Source of the DNA: Flavobacteriia bacterium
GTDB taxonomy: Bacteria; Bacteroidota; Bacteroidia; Flavobacteriales; Flavobacteriaceae
Length of the DNA stretch: 8,449 bases
Assembly (NCBI GenBank): GCA_011330545.1
Contig: DRQI01000523.1
Coordinates: forward strand, 1-8,449
Direction: 5' to 3'
The position numbers and the translations under genes were made by a program. Under the pieces are notes generated by a model. The model ran no database searches. It saw only the letters and a program-made list of their open reading frames with translations, and had not been told where the DNA came from. Each line of letters begins with the position of its first letter. Within the stretch, counting starts at the first letter, position 1. Shown here in pieces: positions 1-7,300 of the stretch.

Positions 1-1
1 G

Positions 2-694
2 ATTCTATCTTCATTTCATTGCCTCGCTCAAAAAAAGAAGATTGAATCAAAAGATGATTATAGTATACTTAACAAGGCCATTGAAAAATATTTTATAGCA
101 AAAAAGAAAAGTGACTCACTGTATGGTATCAATATATCAGCTTTTTTAAAAGACTCTGCACAAGCTAAAATTATTAGAAGGCATCAAAAAAGAAGAAAAA
201 AGCTAGATACGTTGCATATTAATGCAATTGCTGATAAAATATTATATACCCAATTTTTGAGAGAAAACGCTCATTGGAAAAAAAATCGATATTATAAAAA
301 ATTCTCAACAACCCTTGATAGTATTTTTTCAACGGTTGAAGTAGCCAACTATTGTAAACAGTTGAAAGATAATTTCTATTTATGGGATACTACTAATATC
401 AAATTTAAAGGTCGTGCTTTTATAAATAACAAAGTGTCATTAACAAGAGAAGAAATTAAAAAACTACCAAAAGAGCAACAAAAAACAGAACGAAAAAAAA
501 TATATGCGTTAGAAAAAAAACTAAACCTGTATACTTTTTCTAAACCTATCTACTCAAGAGACCGCCAACATGCCCTAATTGCCTACAATAGTGGAGGGAA
601 AAATATTTTACATATTTTTAAAAAAGTTAACAATTATTGGCAAATTGAATTTACTTTACAAAACAATATGATTATTGATAAAATTATGCCTTAG
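2..694 (+). CDS. Secreted protein of unknown function, 5'-truncated by window edge
   Basis: I do not recognise the family. The frame is open from base 2 to the TAG at 692-694 (230 codons), so the start lies left of the window. A TTG at 212 could be taken as a start, but it is only an internal Leu codon. The first visible residues, ILSSFHCLAQ followed by KKK, look like the end of a type I signal peptide cut before Q, so probably only about 10 codons are missing and the protein is exported. The mature part is very rich in Lys and Tyr, with a basic cluster (RRHQKRRKK) at about visible residues 60-68. The C-terminal part (PIYSRDRQHALIAY, then LHIFKKVNNYWQIEF) has the alternating strand pattern common in small Bacteroidota periplasmic proteins. 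No catalytic motif is seen. The next gene follows after 27 bases on the same strand, suggesting co-transcription. Confidence 0.75.
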   Translation: MLSSFHCLAQKKKIESKDDYSILNKAIEKYFIAKKKSDSLYGINISAFLKDSAQAKIIRRHQKRRKKLDTLHINAIADKILYTQFLRENAHWKKNRYYKKFSTTLDSIFSTVEVANYCKQLKDNFYLWDTTNIKFKGRAFINNKVSLTREEIKKLPKEQQKTERKKIYALEKKLNLYTFSKPIYSRDRQHALIAYNSGGKNILHIFKKVNNYWQIEFTLQNNMIIDKIMP

Positions 695-721
695 TTTGAT
701 TTTTTTACACACCTTTTTACT

Positions 722-1405
722 ATGAAAATTAACATTGTAGTTAAATTAATTATCATCGTTTTAGTAACCCTCTCATGTAAAAGCAAGGCAACTTTTGCTA
801 AGAACACACCCACTATTGACACTTATAAAAACTATCATGCCATTGCCGAAACAACAGGTGACTTAGACCAAGATACCATTGACGAAAAGCTAGTGGCCTA
901 TGATACGAACCGAGAAACTTTTTTGGGTATAGAAAGAGAATTGCACATTTATAAAAAATTTCATAATCAATGGATGCTGCAGAATAAAATAATTGGTGCC
1001 ATATTACCTTCAGAAGGCGGCGGAATGTGGGGCGACCCTTTTGAGAGTATTCAGACTAAAAATGGCACAATTATTATTGACCACTTCGGCGGAAGCCGTG
1101 AAAAATGGAGATATACCCATACTTTTAAACAGCTTCACGGTGTTTGGAAACTTATCAATGCACATATTCTTTATTTTACCAATTGCGATTTTTTTGAGGA
1201 ACTCAATTATAACTTATTAACAGGTAACGTAAGCTACACAAAAGAGCTTGAAGATTGTAGTGAAGAAAATAAACAGCAACCTATCACAATAACCGAACAA
1301 GAAGAATTTATCTTAAAACCGGATACGCTACCTAATATGAATGGATTTAATCCTGGTGAAACCGAAATAAAACTCCCTCATTTAGAAAAGGTTTTTTATT
1401 ATTAA
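722..1405 (+). CDS. Putative lipoprotein with an Asp-rich (FG-GAP/VCBS-like) loop
   Basis: A 227-residue protein. Residues 1-18 form a hydrophobic signal ending VTLS before Cys19, a relaxed lipobox as often seen in Bacteroidota, so it is probably lipidated at C19 and then cut by signal peptidase II (lspA lies in this window). Residues 46-55, GDLDQDTIDE, resemble the calcium-binding DxDxDxxxD/E loops of FG-GAP/VCBS-type repeats, but only one copy is present. A Gly-rich stretch follows (SEGGGMWGDPFE, 97-109) and then HFGGSREKW (121-129). These resemble a conserved but unnamed family I recall from Bacteroidota. C155 and C179 could form a disulfide. The function is unknown; a cell-surface or periplasmic role is inferred from the lipobox alone. 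The ATG at 722 is preceded by T-rich sequence without a Shine-Dalgarno, normal for this phylum. A nested 75-codon frame at 993-1220 is a shadow. Confidence 0.8.
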   Translation: MKINIVVKLIIIVLVTLSCKSKATFAKNTPTIDTYKNYHAIAETTGDLDQDTIDEKLVAYDTNRETFLGIERELHIYKKFHNQWMLQNKIIGAILPSEGGGMWGDPFESIQTKNGTIIIDHFGGSREKWRYTHTFKQLHGVWKLINAHILYFTNCDFFEELNYNLLTGNVSYTKELEDCSEENKQQPITITEQEEFILKPDTLPNMNGFNPGETEIKLPHLEKVFYY

Positions 1406-1444
1406 AATTTTGCCGTAATTATCATTATTTTAAAAAATATCACT

Positions 1445-2041
1445 ATGAAAAAAACAATTATCTTTACCTTATTCTTTTTTTATTTTCTTTTGATGGGCTA
1501 TGCCCAAAAACGTGTTGAATTTCCACACGAAGTAGTATTAAGAGATACCCTTAATAAAAAGTACTCCTCTAAATTATTTTATAATTTCGGCAAACCTATA
1601 ATTATAGAATTTTTTGCCTCGTATTGTAGTCCGTGTATCTCTCAACTAAATTCTTTTAAAGAAGTTTATAAAGATTGGCAACAACAATACGGCGTAAAAA
1701 TTATTGTTATTTCAGTCGATTCAAGAAACTTACATAAAAAAACACTTAAAATGATTCGCAAACACCAATGGCCTTTTCCGTTTTATTTTGATAACGACCG
1801 AAAATTAACGCATAAAATAAGTGCTTTGGGAGGAACTCCCGAAACGGTCATCTATGATGGTGATTTTAATATAAGAGCAAAATTTATTGGAATAAAATCA
1901 AATAGCGCATACAAGATTAATAAAGATGGGAGCATTGCAAAAGTTAGGGTTCATAACAACAATAAATATAGACATTTAGCGTGTGACCTTACGCGATATG
2001 AAGAGGTGTTAAAAAAAATCACCAAAACCCACGTAGATTAA
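1445..2041 (+). CDS. TlpA/redoxin-type thioredoxin-fold protein, exported
   Basis: A 198-residue protein of the TlpA/AhpC-TSA-like thioredoxin superfamily. Residues 1-20 form a signal peptide (very Phe-rich core, cut after GYA, before QKR), placing it in the periplasm. The thioredoxin signature is EFFASYCSPC (55-64), with redox cysteines C61 and C64. Strand VKIIVISVDS (84-93) and the cis-Pro loop GGTPETVIYD (129-138, Pro132) follow in the expected order. The role is probably reduction or exchange of disulfides in exported proteins, or cytochrome maturation; the partner cannot be told. After the core comes a non-family tail of about 45 residues with a third cysteine, C180. It lies 39 bases downstream of the lipoprotein gene, likely in the same operon. 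Its TAA overlaps the TAA of the opposing gene within TTAA at 2038-2041, and no terminator stem is visible beyond it. Confidence 0.88.
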   Translation: MKKTIIFTLFFFYFLLMGYAQKRVEFPHEVVLRDTLNKKYSSKLFYNFGKPIIIEFFASYCSPCISQLNSFKEVYKDWQQQYGVKIIVISVDSRNLHKKTLKMIRKHQWPFPFYFDNDRKLTHKISALGGTPETVIYDGDFNIRAKFIGIKSNSAYKINKDGSIAKVRVHNNNKYRHLACDLTRYEEVLKKITKTHVD

Positions 2042-2466
2042 TCGCCAACGCTAGCCAACGCGCCTTTTATTTTTTTCTCTAATTCAATAACTGTATCGGC
2101 AGGGTATAAGGTTACAATGGCTTCTTTGGTACCGGCATTGTACAATACTACGTGTTTTAACCCTTCTTCTTTTTTTGCAATAGACAGCATGCCCCATTTT
2201 TTAAGTTTCTTTTCAGATTTGGCCTGTGTTTTTTTATTGGTTTTATTGTATTTTATAAAAACAATCGGTGCCGTTAAAAACTTGCGGTTCATCTTTTTCA
2301 TTTTGGCTTTTAATACATTACACTCTTTACAAGTATCTGAATGATACCCGATAGAAATTACTTTTACTGTACGTTTTGCCGTAGCAACAGTTTTTGTTTG
2401 TTGCCCTGCCCCTACACTTAAAAAAAAAGCACTCAAGGCAATAACTATTTTAAACGAAGCCATCAT
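2038..2466 (-). CDS. Small secreted thioredoxin-like protein with CKEC motif
   Basis: A 142-residue protein (141 if the second Met of MMASF is used; both ATGs are adjacent and cannot be separated here). The N-terminus to about residue 20 (FKIVIALSAFFLSVGAG) is a signal peptide, and cleavage before QQTK is likely. Residues 33-50 give a strand and then HSDTCKECN, a CxxC motif (C46, C49) as in thioredoxin-like Bacteroidota proteins. The segment VFIKYN resembles the next strand and HVVLYNAGTKEA a later hairpin. The usual cis-Pro before that strand is absent (His occupies about that place), so this is a divergent fold member. The Lys-rich middle (about 55-100) is highly basic. It may be a periplasmic thiol protein; the substrate is unknown. 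It starts 9 bases after lspA stops, so it is probably co-transcribed and translationally coupled with lspA. Its 3' end overlaps the opposing TlpA-like gene by 4 bases. Confidence 0.8.
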   Translation of the reverse strand: MMASFKIVIALSAFFLSVGAGQQTKTVATAKRTVKVISIGYHSDTCKECNVLKAKMKKMNRKFLTAPIVFIKYNKTNKKTQAKSEKKLKKWGMLSIAKKEEGLKHVVLYNAGTKEAIVTLYPADTVIELEKKIKGALASVGD

Positions 2467-2475
2467 AATGAAATC

Positions 2476-3204
2476 TTATTTTTTTGTTGGTTTTTGATAG
2501 TGTTGTACTACTACGGGCGGCACGATATAATCTGTGGGCTCTTCTTCTTTTTTGGGGAAGGCTTTTTTATTGAATACCAATAACAAGCCCACGCCGGTAG
2601 TAATAGCCGCATCAGCTACATTGAACACATATTGAAAAAAGGTAAACTGCCGGTCTACAAATAATGAGAAATTTTTACCTCCGATAAACGGCAGCCAATC
2701 GGGCCAATTAAAGTTTATTTCGGGTATCCATGAGGGCAATTGGGCATTTTCAACAAAAGGAAAATAGAATAAATCGACTACTTTACCGTGAAAAAGAGAG
2801 CTGTATCCACCTCCTTTGGGCAAGAATGTTGCAATTTGGCCTGAGCTATCACCAAACAATACGCCATAAAAAACCGAGTCGAAAATATTGCCCAAAGCTC
2901 CCGCAAAAATAAATGCTATGGCGGTTATTAAAATTTTAGAGGCATTGTTTTTTACAGCGGTGTGCAACCAATAGCCTATTGCAATAATGGCTATCAAGCG
3001 AAAGAAAGTTAAAAATAGCTTGCCGTTTTTACCACCAAATTCAGTACCCCATGCCATTCCGTAATTTTCTAAAAAATGAATGCGAAACCAATTCAAGCCC
3101 AAAACATTAAACTCATCACCCAACGTAAAATGGGTTTTCATATAAATTTTACTAAACTGGTCTATTATCAATATGATAACAATAATGAGAATGGCTTTCT
3201 TCAT
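2476..3204 (-). CDS. lspA: Lipoprotein signal peptidase (signal peptidase II)
   Basis: LspA is an inner-membrane aspartyl protease (the target of globomycin) that removes signal peptides from diacylglyceryl-modified prolipoproteins. The 242-residue protein has an N-terminal helix with the DQxSK motif (D15-K19), ENYGMAW (46-52, the ENxGxAF equivalent), GALGNIFD (102-109) with catalytic Asp109, HGKVVD (139-144), and FNVADAAI (194-201) with catalytic Asp198. Four hydrophobic segments are visible (about 4-15, 66-83, 90-105 and 197-211). Typical proteobacterial LspA has about 160-170 residues. Here the two catalytic Asp are 89 residues apart, against 27 in E. coli, because of extra sequence before and after VVD. 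A hydrophilic, Pro-rich tail covers 212-242. Long forms are common in Flavobacteriia. The start ATG has a good Shine-Dalgarno. The small thioredoxin-like gene follows after 9 bases. The lipoprotein at 722-1405 is a plausible local substrate. Confidence 0.96.
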   Translation of the reverse strand: MKKAILIIVIILIIDQFSKIYMKTHFTLGDEFNVLGLNWFRIHFLENYGMAWGTEFGGKNGKLFLTFFRLIAIIAIGYWLHTAVKNNASKILITAIAFIFAGALGNIFDSVFYGVLFGDSSGQIATFLPKGGGYSSLFHGKVVDLFYFPFVENAQLPSWIPEINFNWPDWLPFIGGKNFSLFVDRQFTFFQYVFNVADAAITTGVGLLLVFNKKAFPKKEEEPTDYIVPPVVVQHYQKPTKK

Positions 3205-3219
3205 GTTACTTTCTCCTTT
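3205..3219 (-). promoter_or_regulatory. Shine-Dalgarno of lspA (AAAGGAG)
   Basis: On the minus strand AAAGGAG (plus 3213-3219) lies 8 bases before the lspA ATG at 3204-3202. This is ideal spacing and pairing for the anti-Shine-Dalgarno. It fixes the lspA start and stands out because the other starts in this window have only A/T-rich leaders, as is usual in Bacteroidota. Confidence 0.7.
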
Positions 3220-3232
3220 TTTTAAAGTTCAA

Positions 3233-3240
3233 CAAAAATA
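3233..3240 (-). promoter_or_regulatory. Candidate -7 element upstream of lspA (TATTTTTG)
   Basis: The minus-strand sequence TATTTTTG matches the Bacteroidota -7 consensus TAnnTTTG and lies 28 bases before the lspA ATG, in the 42-base gap after the preceding gene. No good TTTG is found at the expected -33 spacing, so this is a weak candidate and may be chance in AT-rich DNA. Confidence 0.25.
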
Positions 3241-3246
3241 ATAATA

Positions 3247-3912
3247 TTATTGGGTTTTAGTTGGCCTTAGGGTAATATTTGCATGTATTGCCCGAACGTG
3301 CAATTTGTGTATGGGTTTTCCGTAAACTCCTTTTAACGAAGTATTTGTTTGCAAGAATTTTTTAGCCTTTATAAATGATGTTATTTTTCCGCGATTAGTA
3401 GTGATATCTATTGTGCTATTACTGACTGTGGTATTGATATTGCCCGAAAAAAGTTCAATAGCCACTGACCCCTGAAGGTTTAGAATATCTAAGGTACCGC
3501 TGTTTAACCTCAGATTTACTATTCCTGTGAATCCCTCTGCAACAAAATCACCGTTGTTGTAATAAATGGCAACTTCGGCATTATCGGGAATTGTAATTTT
3601 ATAGGTAGGAAAAAGAGGCTGTTCACTACAAAATTTATCAACTTTTTCCGGTGTTTGTAATGCTAATTTATTGGAGTTAATATAAATATACTCGTTACTT
3701 TCTTTTAAGGTGAGGCCGATAGGGTTTTCGATATAACTCGTCATGGTAACCATCACTTTTTGAACGGTTGTATGTTCTAGTACAATCTTATCTACATCGC
3801 CCAACGCTACCTGAATCTTTTGCCCTTTATAGGCAACTTCTTTTGAGACTGTTTTTTGAGCCGGCACTTGTAGTGTCAGCAACGCTACCGCTATGTACAA
3901 AACTATTTTCAA
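3247..3912 (-). CDS. Secreted beta-rich protein, DUF4097/adhesin-like
   Basis: A 221-residue protein with a clear type I signal peptide (residues 1-19, cut after VPAQ or before QK), so it is exported. The first domain (about 20-110) has alternating strands and a single Cys95. The second half (111-178) shows short repeating strand-turn units with Asn/Gly turns: YYNNGDFVAEGFTG, LNSGTLDILNLQG, LFSGNINTTV and TTNRGKI. This pattern is typical of small beta-helix or DUF4097-like putative adhesin domains. No enzyme motif is seen, and the function is unknown. It sits between a terminator (3931-3958) and lspA, starting 52 bases after the DksA-like gene, so it probably has its own promoter or depends on read-through. 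TAATTTTG just before its ATG fits the -7 consensus, but would give an almost leaderless mRNA and has no properly spaced -33. It is 42 bases from lspA. Confidence 0.8.
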   Translation of the reverse strand: MKIVLYIAVALLTLQVPAQKTVSKEVAYKGQKIQVALGDVDKIVLEHTTVQKVMVTMTSYIENPIGLTLKESNEYIYINSNKLALQTPEKVDKFCSEQPLFPTYKITIPDNAEVAIYYNNGDFVAEGFTGIVNLRLNSGTLDILNLQGSVAIELFSGNINTTVSNSTIDITTNRGKITSFIKAKKFLQTNTSLKGVYGKPIHKLHVRAIHANITLRPTKTQ

Positions 3913-3930
3913 AATTAAAACCGGTGAAAC

Positions 3931-3958
3931 AAAAAAGCCTCCGAATAGGAAGCCTTTT
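3931..3958 (-). terminator. Rho-independent terminator after the DksA/TraR gene
   Basis: Minus-strand RNA reads arm AAAAGGCTTCC (3958-3948), loop of 5 (3947-3943), arm GGAGGCTTTTT (3942-3932), ending in a run of six T (3936-3931). The 11 pairs include two G-U wobbles. It begins 5 bases after the TAA of the DksA-like gene, so it likely ends the ileS-dksA-like transcript. The plus strand also ends in a T-rich run, so it could act in both directions, but no plus-strand gene reads into it. Confidence 0.75.
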
Positions 3959-3963
3959 GTTTT

Positions 3964-4344
3964 TTATTGCTGCATTTTTTTTGCTTCTATGCTCAGGGTA
4001 GCATGGGGTACTAACCGTAGCCTTTCTTTTTGAATGAGCTTGCCCGTTACCCTACAAATTCCATAATTTTTATTCTCAATGCGCAACAGGGCATTGTTTA
4101 AATCTCTTATAAATTTTTCTTGGCGGATGGCTAGTTTCACATTGGCCTCTTTAGACATGGTTTCTGAGCCTTCTTCAAAAGCCTTAAATGTTGGCGAGGT
4201 ATCATCGGTACCATTATTGCTGTCATTTTTATAAGCACTGCGTATCAATGCCAAGTCTTCTTCGGCCTTTTTTATTTTTTCTAAAATAATTTCTTTAAAC
4301 TCTTTTAGTTCTTCATCTGAATATTTTGTTCTATTTTCTGTCAT
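3964..4344 (-). CDS. DksA/TraR family protein with degenerate zinc finger
   Basis: A 126-residue protein of the DksA/TraR superfamily, whose members bind RNA polymerase in the secondary channel and modulate transcription, often with ppGpp. Residues 9-36 and about 57-92 form the two Lys/Glu-rich helices of the coiled coil. The acidic tip region NDSNNGTDDTS (40-50) replaces the DPADRA-like tip. The C-terminal finger region is YGICRVTGKLI...RLRLVPHATLSIEAK. Of the canonical CxxC...CxxC only C97 remains; the others are T100, S118 and A121, so zinc binding is unlikely. This CRxTGKLI/PHATLSIEAK form is, as I recall, widespread in Flavobacteriia, so it is probably clade-normal rather than damage. 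The ATG lies 3 bases after the ileS TAG, implying strong translational coupling. Symbol dksA is not given because equivalence to E. coli DksA is uncertain. Confidence 0.9.
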   Translation of the reverse strand: MTENRTKYSDEELKEFKEIILEKIKKAEEDLALIRSAYKNDSNNGTDDTSPTFKAFEEGSETMSKEANVKLAIRQEKFIRDLNNALLRIENKNYGICRVTGKLIQKERLRLVPHATLSIEAKKMQQ

Positions 4345-4347
4345 AAA

Positions 4348-7300
4348 CTAAATTTTTTCTATTAATAATTGGGTATTTACTTCGTCAAAAGCAATTTCTA
4401 TACCATTTTTTACCTCTTCATCTAACACTAATTCGTCTGTTAGGGTTTCGTTTTTAATATATTTTTCATTGTCAAGAACTGCAGCGTCTACAACTCCGTC
4501 TTTCTTTATTTTTAACCGTATTTTATCGGTTACGTCTAAGCCTGATTCTTTCCGTAAATTTTGAATTCTATTGATGAGCTCTCTGGCAATTCCTTCTTTA
4601 CGCAAATTATCTGATATAGTAACGTCTAATGCTACTGTTAAATTGCCTTGGTTTGCAACTAGCCAACCTTCAATATCTTGCGAAGATATTTCTACTTCAT
4701 CAAGTGTCAATGTACTCATTTTACCATTAATTTCAAATGATAATTCTCCTTCTTTTTCAATTTTATTTATCTCATCTTGAGACAATTTTTGTATTTCAGT
4801 CGCAACGAGTTTCATATCTTTACCAAATTTGGGGCCTAATACTTTAAAATTTGGTTTGATATTTTTTACTAGTATCCCTGAGGCATCATCAATTAGCTCT
4901 ATTTCTTTTACATTTACTTCGGCTTTTATCAAATTGGCGATAGCATCGATATCTTCTCTATCTTGTACATCCAATACCGGAATCATAATTCGTTGTAAGG
5001 GTTGCCGTACTTTTATCATTTCCTTTTTCCGTAACGACAATACCATCGAAGATATTGCCTGTGCTTTTTGCATTTTCCGTTCTAGCGAAGCATCGATTAG
5101 TGTTTCATCATATTGAGGAAAGGTTGCCAAATGCACAGATTCTAGGTTTTCTTTACCCGAAACCGTATTCAAATCTCTATACAATTGATCCATAAAAAAC
5201 GGCGCTATCGGCGCGCTCAATTTAGCTACCGTTAGCATACAAGTATACAATGTTTGGTAGGCTGAAATTTTATCTTGTTCGTATTCGCCTTTCCAAAAAC
5301 GTCTTCTGCTCAGCCGTACAAACCAGTTGCTTACATTTTCGGTTACAAAATTTTGAATGGCCCGAGCTACTTTTGTGGGCTCATAATCATCATAATACGC
5401 CGTTACATTTTTAATCAATGTGTTGAGTTCTGACAAAATCCAACGATCTATTTCGGGCCTTTTGGCAATGGCTATTTCGGGTTCTGCATAGGTAAAGTTA
5501 TCAATATTGGCGTACAGTGTAAAAAAGGAATAGGTATTGTACAGAGTACCAAAAAATTTACGCCTTACTTCGGCAATGCCTTCTTTGTCAAATTTGAGAT
5601 TGTCCCAAGGGTTGGCATTCGCTATCATGTACCAACGTGTGGCATCGGCACCATAGGTTGACATTGTTTGAAACGGATCTGCCGCATTGCCTAAACGCTT
5701 CGACATTTTCTTGCCATCTTTGTCTAATACCAATCCGTTAGACACCACATTTTTATAGGCAACAGAATCAAAAACCAAGGTGCCTATTACGTGTTGGGTA
5801 TAAAACCATCCTCTTGTTTGGTCAACGCCTTCGGCGATAAAATCAGCAGGAAAGAATTTATTTTTATCTATAAGTTCTTTATTTTCAAACGGGTAATGCC
5901 ATTGTGCATAGGGCATAGAACCCGAATCAAACCATACATCGATTAAATCTGATTCTCGTTTCATAGGTTTTCCTGAAGGGGAAACCAAGGTAATTTTATC
6001 TACTACATTTTTATGTAGGTCTATTTTATCGTAATTGGCTTCACTCATATTGCCTATTTCAAAATCAGCAAAAATATCAGTATCCATAAAGCCTTTTTTG
6101 ATGGCTTTGTTTATTTCTTCTTTGAGTTCTTCTACTGAACCGATAATCATTTCTTCGGCACCGTCTTCTGTCCGCCATATAGGCAACGGAATTCCCCAAA
6201 AGCGCGAGCGCGACAGGTTCCAATCATTGGCATTTTTTAACCAATTGCCAAAACGGCCGGTACCTGTTGATTTGGGTTTCCAGTTAATGGTTTGGTTGAG
6301 TTCAAACATCCGATTGCGCTTCTCGGTTACTTTGATAAACCACGAATCTAAAGGATAATACAATATGGGCTTATCGGTACGCCAACAGTTGGGGTAGCTA
6401 TGCTTGTATTTTTCTACTTTAAAGGCTTTGTTTTCTTCTTTTAGTTTGATTGCCAATTCTACATCTACTGAACGTTCGGGAGCTTCACCATCGTCATAGT
6501 ATTCGTTTTTTACATATTTACCGGCAAATTCTTTCATTTCGGGCCGAAACTTGCCTTGTAAATCTACTAAAGGAACAGGGTTTTCGTTTTCATCTAAGAC
6601 TAGCATAGGCGGCACTTCGGGTGATGCTTGTTTGGCTACCAATGCATCATCTGCCCCAAAAGTGGGTGCCGTATGTACGATACCGGTACCGTCTTCGGTG
6701 GTTACAAAATCTCCTGAAATTACTCGAAAGGCATTTTCGGGATGTTGATAGGGCAATGCATAAGGCAATAATTGTTCGTATTTGGTTCCAACAAGGTCTT
6801 TGCCTTTGCATTCGTCAAGTATTAGGTATGGTATTTTCTTATCTCCTTCTACATACGTCTTTAAATCGCTCTCTGATTCAACTTCATAAAATTTACCTGA
6901 AAATTGATAATCAACCAATTTCTTGGCTAAGACTACTTTTATAGGTTTAAACGTATATTGGTTATAGGTAGCTACCAATACATAATCAATCTTATTTCCA
7001 ACGGTCAAAGCTGTATTACTGGGTAATGTCCACGGAGTGGTTGTCCATGCCAAAAAGTAAATATCTCCATTAAATTTTTGAAAACTTTCAGGCATTGTTT
7101 CCTTTGTTGCTAAAAACTGTGCTACTACGGTAGTATCGGTAACATCTTGGTAGGTACCGGGTTGGTTTAATTCGTGTGAACTCAAACCTGTACCGGCTTT
7201 AGGCGAATAGGGCTGAATGGTATAGCCTTTATACAACAGGCCTTTGTTATAAATTTGTTTTAACAACCACCAAACGGTTTCTATATATTTAGATTTGTAG

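Noticed and set aside
212..694. TTG at 212 as start of the first gene
   Set aside because: The frame is open back to base 2 and the upstream residues look like the end of a signal peptide, so the TTG is an internal Leu codon.
993..1220. 75-codon plus frame inside the lipoprotein gene
   Set aside because: It is fully nested in a better supported gene in another frame and has no recognisable protein features.
2001..2023. GGTG-A8-CACC dyad as a terminator for the minus-strand CKEC gene
   Set aside because: The stem is only 4 bp with the T-run in the loop rather than after it, and it lies in the TlpA-like coding sequence.
2044..2061. Tandem GCCAACGC repeat separated by TA
   Set aside because: It falls in the last codons of the CKEC gene (ALASVGD) and is explained by coding; only two units, no palindrome, too short to mean more.
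2117..2344. 75-codon plus frame opposite the CKEC gene
   Set aside because: Antisense shadow of the thioredoxin-like gene; its hydrophobic runs arise from complementing Lys/Glu codons.
2730..2912. 60-codon plus frame opposite lspA
   Set aside because: Antisense to a conserved enzyme with catalytic motifs intact; no independent support.
3768..4001. 77-codon plus frame across the beta-rich gene start and terminator
   Set aside because: It runs across the terminator and into the opposite strand of the DksA-like gene; not a plausible gene.
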